Shown piece after piece: positions 35,736 to 43,942 of a stretch of 64,000 nt of DNA; the first letter of the stretch is position 1; each line of letters begins with the position of its first letter. A program made the translations under genes and the position numbers. The stretch is taken from positions 2,294,001 to 2,358,000 of the forward strand of contig OZ253954.1 in assembly GCA_965267405.1 (NCBI GenBank). The letters run 5' to 3'. Source of the stretch: JAPPOI01 sp028818055. GTDB taxonomy: Bacteria; Pseudomonadota; Alphaproteobacteria; Rhodobacterales; Rhodobacteraceae. The notes under the pieces were generated by a model. It saw only the letters and a list, made by a program, of their open reading frames with translations. It was not told where the DNA came from and did no database searches.

Positions 35736-36583
35736 TACTTCACAGCACCCAATGTCAGGCCTGCGATGAAGTGCTTCTGCATCAGGAAGAACATAAGCAC
35801 AGGCGGCAGTGCAGCCACGATCGAACCGGCACTCATCAAGTGATAGGCGGCACGGAACTGCGCGTTGAAGCTTGTAATGCCAGCCGTGACAGGTTGCGAT
35901 TCAGGACCCTGTGTCAAAACAACCGCCCAGAAATAATCGTTCCAGATGAAGGTGAAGATCAGCACAGCCAAAGCGGCCAGCGCGGGTTTCATCAAAGGCA
36001 GCACGACGTACCAAAAGATGCGCCATTCAGCGACGCCTTCAACACGGGCCGCTTCGATCAATGGGAACGGAAGTTGTCGGATAAAGTTCCGCATGAAGAG
36101 AGTGCAGAATCCAGTTTGGAACGCGATGTGGAACAGAACCAAACCCGTCTTTGTATTGTAAAGACCCATGTCCAGAGTCAGGTCGCGAACCGGAACCATC
36201 AGAATCTGGAATGGCACAAAGTTCCCTGCAACGAACATGAAGAACAGCAAAAGGTTTGACCGGAACCGGTAAATGCCCAGCGCAAATCCAGCCATAGCCG
36301 ACAGTGCGACTGCGCCGATCACAGTTGGGACCGTGATCAACACAGAATTCAACATGTACCGCGGCATGTCAGAGTTGAAAAAGACCTGACCATAGTTGTG
36401 GGCAAACTCGATCGAGCTTGGCGCACCCCAATAGTTACCGGCCGTGAAATCCTCTGCCGGTTTGATCGAGAAGATGGCAACCGCAATCAAAGGCAACAAC
36501 CAAAGGATCAACGAGATGGGCAGCAGCGTCTTATATGCTGTCTGAAATCCGGGCGAAGCGGTCTGAATTGGACGTGGAAACAT
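35735..36583 (-). CDS. Sugar ABC transporter permease (MalG type)
   Basis: The protein has 282 residues and six membrane segments. The permease EAA loop EAARVEGVAEWRIFWYVVLPLMKPAL contacts the ATPase. It belongs to the carbohydrate uptake CUT1 group. ATG 36583 is chosen because the frame's earlier starts lie inside the partner permease gene, whose stop is 2 bases away. It pairs with the MalF-type gene to import galactosides. Confidence 0.92.
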   Translation of the reverse strand: MFPRPIQTASPGFQTAYKTLLPISLILWLLPLIAVAIFSIKPAEDFTAGNYWGAPSSIEFAHNYGQVFFNSDMPRYMLNSVLITVPTVIGAVALSAMAGFALGIYRFRSNLLLFFMFVAGNFVPFQILMVPVRDLTLDMGLYNTKTGLVLFHIAFQTGFCTLFMRNFIRQLPFPLIEAARVEGVAEWRIFWYVVLPLMKPALAALAVLIFTFIWNDYFWAVVLTQGPESQPVTAGITSFNAQFRAAYHLMSAGSIVAALPPVLMFFLMQKHFIAGLTLGAVK

Positions 36584-36584
36584 C

Positions 36585-37505
36585 TTAGCGACCCTTTTCC
36601 TCTTTCCACATCGACCACAGGAAGTAGGCGATGAAGAACAGCATGATAAAGAACAGAACTGTCGCGATGGCGGCGCCGTATCCCATTCGGAAACCGTACT
36701 CGGACAGCGCCTTTTCGAACATGTAGAACGACAGCACGCGGGTTTGTCCGAACGGTCCGCCATTGGTCATGATTGAGATAAGGTCGAACGACCGAAGCGC
36801 ACCGATGATCGTCACAACGAATGCAATGAACGTTGCTGGCTTAAGCTGTGGGATGATCACATACCACAACATCTTCCAGCCTCTTGCGCCATCCAGCCGC
36901 GCGGCCTCGACTTGCTCGGGATCAACGGCGTTCAAACCCGTCAGATACAAAATCATGCAGTAAGCGGTCTGTGGCCAAAGGCCAGCGGCGATGATGCCGT
37001 ACGTCGCCCATGTCGGGTCACCCAGAACATTGACCGGACCCATGCCGAACCAGCCCAGGAAGTTCGACAGAAGGCCTTCATTTGGCAGATAAAACCAGCT
37101 GAAAACCAATCCCACGACAACCTGTGACAGAACAAACGGGAAGAAAAACAGGGACTTATAAATCCGAATGCCCGTGACCGTTTGGTTCAGGAAAAGCGCG
37201 ATGAACAAGCCCGCAGGAATGGCCAGAAGGTAGAAAATCAACCATTTCAGGTTGTTCCATAGCGATACTTCAAAGGCGCTGTCGTCCAGCAGCTCAACGT
37301 AATTGTCGACACCGACAAACCGGGCTTCGCCCAAGCCGTCCCAGTCATAAAAGCTGATGCCGATTGACTGGAAAATTGGAATGATGACGTAAACCGCAAA
37401 GAACAGGATAGCAGGCGCAAGAAACAGCCACGGTGTGATCGCTATCTCGTTGCGCTTGTACCAACCGCGATCGGCCGGTGTTTCTGTTGAAGTGGCTGTG
37501 GCCAT
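36585..37505 (-). CDS. Sugar ABC transporter permease (MalF type)
   Basis: The protein has 306 residues. After a hydrophilic start it has six membrane segments. It carries the EAA loop VEAARLDGARGWKMLWYVIIPQLKPATF and TNGGPFGQTRVLSFYMFEKAL near the C-terminus, as in CUT1 MalF/UgpA-like proteins. ATG 37505 follows AAGGGGATT and is preferred over 37532. It is separated from the binding-protein gene by 107 bases, a usual place for an mRNA hairpin in such operons. Confidence 0.92.
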   Translation of the reverse strand: MATATSTETPADRGWYKRNEIAITPWLFLAPAILFFAVYVIIPIFQSIGISFYDWDGLGEARFVGVDNYVELLDDSAFEVSLWNNLKWLIFYLLAIPAGLFIALFLNQTVTGIRIYKSLFFFPFVLSQVVVGLVFSWFYLPNEGLLSNFLGWFGMGPVNVLGDPTWATYGIIAAGLWPQTAYCMILYLTGLNAVDPEQVEAARLDGARGWKMLWYVIIPQLKPATFIAFVVTIIGALRSFDLISIMTNGGPFGQTRVLSFYMFEKALSEYGFRMGYGAAIATVLFFIMLFFIAYFLWSMWKEEKGR

Positions 37506-37612
37506 GGTGACAATCCCCTTTTGGCGGCACATGCGAAAGCCCGGTAGGGCTTACGGATAGGTCGCGGCGGTTGGGAAGGTCGGGCCAAAGGCTGGCCCGA
37601 CCAAACGTCAGC

Positions 37613-38882
37613 TTAGTAAACGCGCTGACGAACTTTCTCGAGACGGTTCAGGATGTCGTCCAGATTGTCTGGGAACACCATGAACTCCTGGAAACCCTGC
37701 ATGGCTTCAGCGGCCATTTCAGCTGGGAAGTCGCGGTCAAAGAACTGCGCGACGCCACCAGTCGAATTGGACGAAAGCATTGCAAAGCCTTCGTTCAGGA
37801 ACTTGTCGTCGTCGATCGACGAAGACGCGTTCACAGGCAACTGGCCAAGGTTCGAGCCGTTGTTGATCTCGGTCTGCTCGTTTGCCGAAACAACGAACCG
37901 CAAGAACTCACGTGCAGCTTCCTTGTTCGCCGCGTTAGCAGGAATGTGGAAGGTGTCCGTAGGAGCGTCTTCCGCGTACTCAACGCCAGGATTGATCGTT
38001 GGGAACTGGTAGAAGTCCAGCTGATCATCGGTCAGGCCTGCTTCACGCAGTGGAGCAACAGCAAAGTTACCCATCAGGTAACCGGCTGATTCACCATTGA
38101 CCATGAATGGCAGAGCTTCCTGCCAGCTGTAGTTCTGGTGGTTCTCAACGAACGCGCCCATGTCGATCAGCTCACGCCAGTTGGCGAAAGTTGCGCGAAC
38201 GCGGTCATCTGTCCACTCAACGTTGCCAGCGGCCATGTCCATGTGGAAATCAAAGCCGTTGGTACGCAGGTTGAGATAGTCAAACCAGCCACCAGCAGTC
38301 CAAAGGAACTTCGAACCGATGGTAAAGCAGGAACGACCTGAATCTACGATTGCCTGACAGTTCGACTTGAACTCGTCCCAGTTGGCAGGCTCGGTCAGAC
38401 CCAGCTCTTCATAGATGTCTTTGCGATAGTAAACGCCCCACTGATAGTAAGTATAGGGTACGCCCCACTGCTTACCGTCGATGGTCATTGCGCCTTTGGT
38501 CGAAGCTAGGTTCGTAGCGATCGCTTCTTCTTCCCAAAGGTCCGATACGTCTTCAAACAGACCTGCCTCAACATAGGGACGCATGCGGTTTGCAGCGTAC
38601 CAAGTTGCAACGTCAGGCGAATCCGCAGTCAAGAAGTTCCGGATTTGAGTTTTATAAGCTTCGCGGTCGATAACCGTGGTCTCGATGTTCAGACCTGGGT
38701 GCTCTGCCTGGAAGCGTGCGATCATGGCCTCCATCGTGGCGCGTGGCGCGTGGCGCCGGGTTCGATGTGTCGAGGAAAATCTTGAGATCGCCAGACAGCG
38801 AATGGCTGCCTGCAAATGCCCCGCCTGCCGAGATGGCAGCAAGGCCAAGCGCCGCAACGGACGCCTTAAACATGGAACGCAT
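37613..38882 (-). pseudogene. ABC sugar-binding protein, frameshifted at a 7-bp tandem repeat
   Basis: The start at 38882 follows GGGAGGACACC and encodes a clean signal peptide (KASVAALGLAAISAGGAFA) and SGDLKIFLDTSNPAPRAT. The mature domain (MEAMIARFQAEHPGLNI to the stop at 37613; about 380 residues of a CUT1 solute-binding protein) continues in another frame. The break is at three copies of a 7-bp unit (38736-38756). With two copies the frame is intact across the whole gene. As written, translation from the native start runs out of frame to a stop near 38652. It heads the galactoside importer operon. A phase switch, a fixed mutation or an assembly error are all possible. Confidence 0.85.
38736..38756. 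repeat. Three tandem 7-bp units inside the binding-protein gene
   Basis: The plus strand reads GTGGCGC three times (38736-38742, 38743-38749, 38750-38756), which is GCGCCAC on the coding strand. Seven is not a multiple of three, so copy number sets the reading frame. Two copies give one continuous binding protein; three copies, as here, break it. Confidence 0.9.
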
Positions 38883-38899
38883 GGTGTCCTCCCTGAGTG

Positions 38900-38951
38900 T
38901 TCCACTATGAAATGAGTTCCAAATAATGAAACTCGGTTTTGCATATTGAAA
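38900..38951. promoter_or_regulatory. Candidate IclR-type operator array
   Basis: Three imperfect palindromes of the form TTNCA-N3/5-TGAAA occur at 38900-38912 (TTCCA..TGAAA), 38917-38931 (TTCCA..TGAAA) and 38939-38951 (TTGCA..TGAAA). The piece TGAAATGAGTTCCA (38908-38921) also fits the TGNAA-N4-TTNCA shape of IclR-family boxes. They lie between the divergent binding-protein and IclR genes, suiting control of both by the sugar or its acid. Confidence 0.5.
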
Positions 38952-39030
38952 TCCTAACACGGAATCGCTTAGGGTTGTCAACAGCCACGTTGGGCTTGCG
39001 GATAATGCACCACGTGGCAGGGAGGACAAA

Positions 39031-39843
39031 ATGGCCGAACGTGGCGCTGGGGATGGAACCGTGGGGAAAGCACTGGAAGTGCTTGACCAAGTTGCGTCTT
39101 TTGGGCGTCCGGTGAAGTTCAACGAACTGCTAAACAACTCCCCCTTTCCCAAGGCCACGCTCTACCGATTCGTCCAAACGCTGACCAACCAGGGAATGCT
39201 GTCGTTTGATAGCGAACAGGGCACATACGCGCCCGGCGCGCGGCTGGTCAGGTTGGCGCATGCGGCCTGGCAACAGTTTTCATTGGCTCCGGTGGCCAGA
39301 CCGTTCGTTGACGATTTGGCGCGCGATGTTGGTGAGACGATCCACCTTGCACAACTTGATCACGCGCAGGTTTTGTACGTCGATAAGCGGAACGCATCGT
39401 CACCCATCGAGATGTATTCATCGGCTGGAAAGGTCGGGCCGGCGTATTGCACGGGCGTCGGAAAGGTCATGATGGCGTTTCTTGGAGATGCGGAATTAGA
39501 CCCAATTCTCGCGCAGCAAAGTTTTCACAAGTTCACAGACAAAACTCTCACGACTGTTGAAGACCTGCGAGAAGAGCTGCGCGATATCCGTGCCCACGGT
39601 TATGGATTTGATCGTGAAGAACACGAGCCTGGCATCATCTGTGTCGCTGTGCCGATTTTGAATAAAAGCAAACGCGCAATTGGCGCTTTGTCGGTGACAT
39701 CCTCGACCGGCAGCCAGACGCTCGCCAACCTTGAAAGACTAGTGCCGCGCATTACCAGCGCAGCAAATGATATTGCCCGGGAAGTAGAGCTTTGGCGCTT
39801 TCCCGACCAACCCACTACGAAAGAAAAAGCGGAGACCGAATAA
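39031..39843 (+). CDS. IclR-family transcriptional regulator of the galactoside locus
   Basis: The protein has 270 residues. An N-terminal winged helix (GTVGKALEVLDQVASFGRPVKFNELLNNSPFPKATLYRFVQTL) is followed by the IclR effector domain with YCTGVGKVMMAFL and GYGFDREEHEPGIICVAVPI. GGGAGGA precedes the ATG. It is divergent from the binding-protein gene, with candidate operators in the gap. It likely represses or activates the importer and catabolic genes in response to a pathway sugar. The downstream ATPase gene overlaps it as TAATG. Confidence 0.92.
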   Translation: MAERGAGDGTVGKALEVLDQVASFGRPVKFNELLNNSPFPKATLYRFVQTLTNQGMLSFDSEQGTYAPGARLVRLAHAAWQQFSLAPVARPFVDDLARDVGETIHLAQLDHAQVLYVDKRNASSPIEMYSSAGKVGPAYCTGVGKVMMAFLGDAELDPILAQQSFHKFTDKTLTTVEDLREELRDIRAHGYGFDREEHEPGIICVAVPILNKSKRAIGALSVTSSTGSQTLANLERLVPRITSAANDIAREVELWRFPDQPTTKEKAETE

Positions 39844-40901
39844 TGTCAGGTGTCACCCTTAACAAAGTGATCAAACGATATGGCGATGTTCAGGTAATCC
39901 ACGGTGTGGACCTCGACATTAGCGATGGCGAGTTCTGCGTTTTCGTTGGCCCATCTGGCTGCGGTAAATCCACGCTTTTGCGCATGGTTGCGGGTTTGGA
40001 AGAAACTACCGACGGCCAAATCAACATTGGCGCGCGCGACGTCACCCGGATGGACCCATCCGAACGCGGCGTGGCCATGGTGTTTCAAACATACGCGCTT
40101 TACCCGCATATGACGGTTGAAGAAAACATGGGCTTTGGTCTGAAAATGAACGGCCATCCCGCCAGTGAGATCAAATCCAAAGTCGCTGAGGCCAGCAAAA
40201 TCCTGAAGCTGGACGAATACCTGAAGCGTCGCCCGGCAGCTCTATCGGGTGGTCAGCGTCAACGTGTTGCAATCGGCCGTGCGATCGTTCGTGGTCCAGA
40301 AGTCTTCCTTTTCGATGAACCGCTGTCGAACCTTGATGCCGAACTTCGCGTCGAAATGCGTGTTGAAATCGCCCGCCTTCATAAAGAAATCGGCGCAACG
40401 ATGATCTACGTCACCCATGACCAGGTCGAAGCGATGACGCTTGCCGACAAGATCGTTGTTCTGCGGTTGGGCCACATCGAACAGGTTGGTGCGCCGCTCG
40501 ATCTTTATCGTGACCCCGACAACAGGTTCGTTGCCGGGTTCATCGGATCGCCGGCGATGAACTTCGTGGACGGTGTCGTGAAAAATGGTGCGGTTGAAAC
40601 GCCCGCTTTTGGTCGCGCGTTGTCACCTGAAGTCACGCTGCCGTCTGACGGAACGGAAGTCAGTGTCGGCATTAGGCCTGAACATGCCGAGATTGATCCG
40701 AATGGCGACACGTTCACTGTCGAATTGACTGAGGCGCTGGGCGGCGTGAGCTACTGCTATCTGGTTGCGCCATCCGGAGAGAAGCTCATCGTTGAAGAGC
40801 GCGGCGATACACGGTCGTCTCCCGGCGATACAGTCGGCCTCACATTTGAAAACCGCCGTCTCTATCTCTTTAATCGGTCGACCGAAGCCCGAATCCGCTG
40901 A
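39843..40901 (+). CDS. Sugar ABC transporter ATPase (UgpC/MsmK type)
   Basis: The protein has 352 residues. The ATPase domain shows Walker A GPSGCGKST, signature LSGGQRQRVAIGRA, Walker B VFLFDEPLSNLD and the switch histidine in YVTHDQVEAMTL. A C-terminal OB-fold (about 240-352, with IRPEHAEI) is typical of CUT1 ATPases. It overlaps the regulator's stop by one base, so regulator and ATPase share a transcript opposite the permeases. The ATG at 39843 is preferred over the in-frame start at 39792 inside the regulator gene. Confidence 0.93.
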   Translation: MSGVTLNKVIKRYGDVQVIHGVDLDISDGEFCVFVGPSGCGKSTLLRMVAGLEETTDGQINIGARDVTRMDPSERGVAMVFQTYALYPHMTVEENMGFGLKMNGHPASEIKSKVAEASKILKLDEYLKRRPAALSGGQRQRVAIGRAIVRGPEVFLFDEPLSNLDAELRVEMRVEIARLHKEIGATMIYVTHDQVEAMTLADKIVVLRLGHIEQVGAPLDLYRDPDNRFVAGFIGSPAMNFVDGVVKNGAVETPAFGRALSPEVTLPSDGTEVSVGIRPEHAEIDPNGDTFTVELTEALGGVSYCYLVAPSGEKLIVEERGDTRSSPGDTVGLTFENRRLYLFNRSTEARIR

Positions 40902-40993
40902 TCCTGGAAGGGTCAAGTTGGCACTAGAATGCGCGAAAAGGGGGCGCTGTCTCCCTCTGGTGCTTTAGTGGTTTCTTTGCGAAAACGCGGGAA

Positions 40994-41518
40994 ATGGGCA
41001 CTGACGTCATTATTGAAGACCCAAGATGGTCCGAAATCGAGCTTGAAGAGCTCGCCGCACAAGCCGTATCGGCGACTTTGCGCGCCGAAGGTCTAAATGC
41101 AGATGACTGGGACGTTGCTGTTCTTGGATGCGATGACAATCGTATCACCGAGCTAAATGTCGATTTTCGCGAAAAATCCAGCGCAACCAATGTGTTATCT
41201 TGGCCATCTGAGGAAAGAAGCAACTCGGAAGCCGGGAAAAGACCCAATCCTCCAACCGGGGATCCAGAACTTGGCGATATCGCAATTGCATATGAAACGA
41301 CCGTCAAAGAAGCAGTCGACGGCAAAATCCCGACATCCCATCACGTGACGCATTTGATCGTTCATGCGACATTGCATCTTCTGGGATACGATCACGAACG
41401 CGATATAGACGGTGACTTGATGGAAGCGAGGGAAATCGCAATACTTGAAACGCTGGGGTTACCAAACCCATATCAGGGTGACGTAGCAAGGCGCGCTCTT
41501 GACGACGGAAAGGATTAA
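40994..41518 (+). CDS. ybeY: Endoribonuclease YbeY
   Basis: The protein has 174 residues. The zinc-binding HATLHLLGYDH lies at 124-134, matching the family H-x3-H-x5-H pattern. ITELNVDFREKSSATNVLSW is the preceding conserved block. YbeY matures the 16S rRNA 3' end and takes part in ribosome quality control. The ATG overlap with the next gene (TAATG) and the ybeY, corC, lnt order match the usual proteobacterial arrangement. Confidence 0.95.
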   Translation: MGTDVIIEDPRWSEIELEELAAQAVSATLRAEGLNADDWDVAVLGCDDNRITELNVDFREKSSATNVLSWPSEERSNSEAGKRPNPPTGDPELGDIAIAYETTVKEAVDGKIPTSHHVTHLIVHATLHLLGYDHERDIDGDLMEAREIAILETLGLPNPYQGDVARRALDDGKD

Positions 41519-42396
41519 TGGGCGATACGATTGAAGGGTCCTCTAACGCAGCGCGTGGCGCGCAAGAGGACGATGAGGATGCGGCGCGGGGCTTTTTTGG
41601 TCGGCTCTTCGACGCGCTAGGCGGTCAGGAAGAACTTCCCGCCGATAATGTCATGACAGTGAACGGCGCCCCGACGGGCGGCTTGGCAAACCTCGCGCGG
41701 ATGCGCGTGGAAGACGTCATGCTGCCAAAGGTCGAGGTCGTTTCGGTTCCGGTCGATATCAGCAAAGACGAGTTGGTCGAGGTGTTTCGCGAAAGCGGAT
41801 TAACCCGATTGCCTGTATTTGATGGAACGCTCGATAGTCCCGTGGGCATGATCCACCTGAAAGACTTCGCGTTGAAGCACGGCTTCGACGGCAGCGGCAA
41901 TGGTTTCGACCTGCGCAAGATGCTGCGACCGTTGCTTTACGCTCCGCCATCAATGCCGATCGGTGTGTTGTTGCAGAAAATGCAATCCGATCGCATGCAC
42001 ATGGCATTGGTCATAGATGAATACGGTGGCGTCGACGGTCTGGTTACGATCGAAGACCTGATTGAGCAGGTCATCGGCGAGATCGAAGACGAACATGATA
42101 TAGCCGAAGGTCGCTTCTGGGCTTTGGAAGCGCCGGGCTGTTACCTTGCGCAAGCCAGAACACCTATTGATGATTTTGAAGCCGAAATCGGACAAGACCT
42201 GCTTGAACCAGAGGACGATGAAGAAATCGACACGCTCGGCGGGTTGGTCTTCATGCTTGCCGGTCGCGTTCCTGCGCGCGGTGAAGTTATCAAGCACCCT
42301 GGCGACTTGGATTTCGAGGTCGTCGATGCCGATCCCCGCAAGATCAAACGATTGCGCGTGCGCTTGAACTCAGTGGCCCCAAAGGCTGCGGAATAG
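41518..42396 (+). CDS. corC: CorC/HlyC-family CBS protein
   Basis: The protein has 292 residues and no membrane domain, as in CorC (YbeX). RVEDVMLPKVEVVSVPVD begins the first of two CBS domains (about 70-195). A C-terminal CorC_HlyC domain follows (about 210-290, with DTLGGLVFMLAGRVPARGEVI). The family is linked to magnesium and cobalt efflux and to ribosome assembly. It is coupled to ybeY by a one-base overlap and followed 4 bases later by lnt. Confidence 0.93.
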   Translation: MGDTIEGSSNAARGAQEDDEDAARGFFGRLFDALGGQEELPADNVMTVNGAPTGGLANLARMRVEDVMLPKVEVVSVPVDISKDELVEVFRESGLTRLPVFDGTLDSPVGMIHLKDFALKHGFDGSGNGFDLRKMLRPLLYAPPSMPIGVLLQKMQSDRMHMALVIDEYGGVDGLVTIEDLIEQVIGEIEDEHDIAEGRFWALEAPGCYLAQARTPIDDFEAEIGQDLLEPEDDEEIDTLGGLVFMLAGRVPARGEVIKHPGDLDFEVVDADPRKIKRLRVRLNSVAPKAAE

Positions 42397-42400
42397 CCAA

Positions 42401-43879
42401 GTGACTCCGCGCCGGAGACTGGCTCTTGCAGCCGTAGCAGGAGCCATCGCCGGCTTGGGGCATGCGCCGTTCGATCTTTGGTTCCTTGCCATTCCCGCTT
42501 TTACGGTCATCGCGTATCTCATGCATTTTGCAGAAACCGCGCGGCAGGGAGCTGTTCTCGGGTGGGCAGCCGGTGCAGGATATTTTGCGGTTACGCTTCA
42601 CTGGATCGTGGAACCGTTTTTGGTCGATGCGGCAACCCACGGCTGGATGGCACCGGGTGCTTTGGTTCTTTTGTCTGGCGGATTGGCGTTGTTTTGGGCG
42701 GCCGCCGGTTGGGGCACGGTGAAACTTGGCACCTCCCGATGGTTGGCTTGGGCGTTGTTGCTGTCTGCCGCGGAAATTCTGCGCGGTCATATCTTTACTG
42801 GCTTCCCGTGGGGGCTTCCTGCGTACATCTGGGCGGAAACCCCGGTCCGAATGGTTGCCTCATTGGTGGGTTCATTCGGGCTTACTTTGATTACGCTGAC
42901 CGCTACTGCTTTGACGGCAACCGAAGTCGTTAAACGCGGAATAATCCGCGGAGTTGCCACCGGACTCATCGCGACTGTTGTCCTATTCGGCCTGGGGTGG
43001 GGACTAGGCGGGCCCGATGAATTCTCTGACCGTCAGGTTCGACTTATTCAACCAAACGCCAAACAGTCCGAAAAATGGGATCCAGACAAAGCGATTACCT
43101 TTGTCCGACGCCAAATCGAGTACACCGGCGAAAATGCCGATAATGTCGATCTGATGATCTGGCCTGAAACGGCTATACCTTACCGACTTGATGGGGCGCA
43201 GCCCGTATTGGATCGCATTGCAGAAGAAGCAGGCGGTATTCCAGTTGTGACGGGTATCAACAGAACCGATGGCGAGAACTGGTTTAACAGCCTGATCGTT
43301 GTGGGTCCGGCAGGCGCGGTCGAGCAGACGTTCGACAAACAGCATCTCGTCCCGTTTGGGGAATACATCCCGTTCAGGCTGGATTTCCTGCGGGCGATGG
43401 CTGCCAGAAGCGATTACGGCTTTGCAAGCGGTCAACATGCGCGACGCATCTCAACACCATTTGGCGACGCCATACCTTTGATTTGCTACGAGGTGATTTT
43501 CCCGCGACATTCAAGATCTGTCGAAACGCGCCCCGCATTCCTGATGCAAATCACGAATGACGCCTGGTTTGGAAACTTTTCAGGCCCATTTCAGCATCTT
43601 AATCAGGCGCGATTCCGCGCGGTCGAACAGGGGCTACCCTTGGTTCGGGCCGCCAACACCGGTGTTTCCGCGATCATAACGCCAAATGGCACTGTCTCGG
43701 CAAAATTAGACCTGAATACAGCGGGTTACCTGGATGCGCCCATGCCACTTGCATCTCAGGCAACGATCTACGCTCGCATTGGTGACCTGCCTGTCTTCGT
43801 TGTCGTGGTACTGGGATTGGTTTTCCAAATTGCGGTGGCTCGACGCAAAGGCATTGCAAAGCGCGACCCAAACCAGTAA
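42401..43879 (+). CDS. lnt: Apolipoprotein N-acyltransferase
   Basis: The protein has 492 residues. About six N-terminal membrane helices are followed by a nitrilase-type domain. The triad is visible: glutamate in MIWPETAIP, lysine in FDKQHLVPFGEYIPF and cysteine in PLICYEVIFP. A final helix lies at the C-terminus. It transfers a third acyl chain to lipoprotein N-termini in the inner membrane. GTG 42401 is the most likely start, 4 bases after corC; no better ATG lies in the first hydrophobic stretch. Confidence 0.94.
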   Translation: MTPRRRLALAAVAGAIAGLGHAPFDLWFLAIPAFTVIAYLMHFAETARQGAVLGWAAGAGYFAVTLHWIVEPFLVDAATHGWMAPGALVLLSGGLALFWAAAGWGTVKLGTSRWLAWALLLSAAEILRGHIFTGFPWGLPAYIWAETPVRMVASLVGSFGLTLITLTATALTATEVVKRGIIRGVATGLIATVVLFGLGWGLGGPDEFSDRQVRLIQPNAKQSEKWDPDKAITFVRRQIEYTGENADNVDLMIWPETAIPYRLDGAQPVLDRIAEEAGGIPVVTGINRTDGENWFNSLIVVGPAGAVEQTFDKQHLVPFGEYIPFRLDFLRAMAARSDYGFASGQHARRISTPFGDAIPLICYEVIFPRHSRSVETRPAFLMQITNDAWFGNFSGPFQHLNQARFRAVEQGLPLVRAANTGVSAIITPNGTVSAKLDLNTAGYLDAPMPLASQATIYARIGDLPVFVVVVLGLVFQIAVARRKGIAKRDPNQ

Positions 43880-43889
43880 CCGGACCAAA

Positions 43890-43936
43890 CCGTCACAACG
43901 GCTTCCTGGCGTGACGGAGTGATTATGAATGGAGCA
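43890..43936 (+). promoter_or_regulatory. SAM/SAH-type riboswitch before metK
   Basis: CCGTCAC (43890-43896) pairs with GTGACGG (43911-43917). The loop AACGGCTTCCTGGC is that of the SAM/SAH riboswitch known from metK leaders of Rhodobacterales. GCTTCC in the loop can pair with GGAGCA at 43931-43936, which is the metK ribosome-binding site, making the pseudoknot that binds S-adenosyl compounds. Ligand binding would mask the site and lower MetK synthesis. Confidence 0.92.
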
Positions 43937-43942
43937 CTTTTC

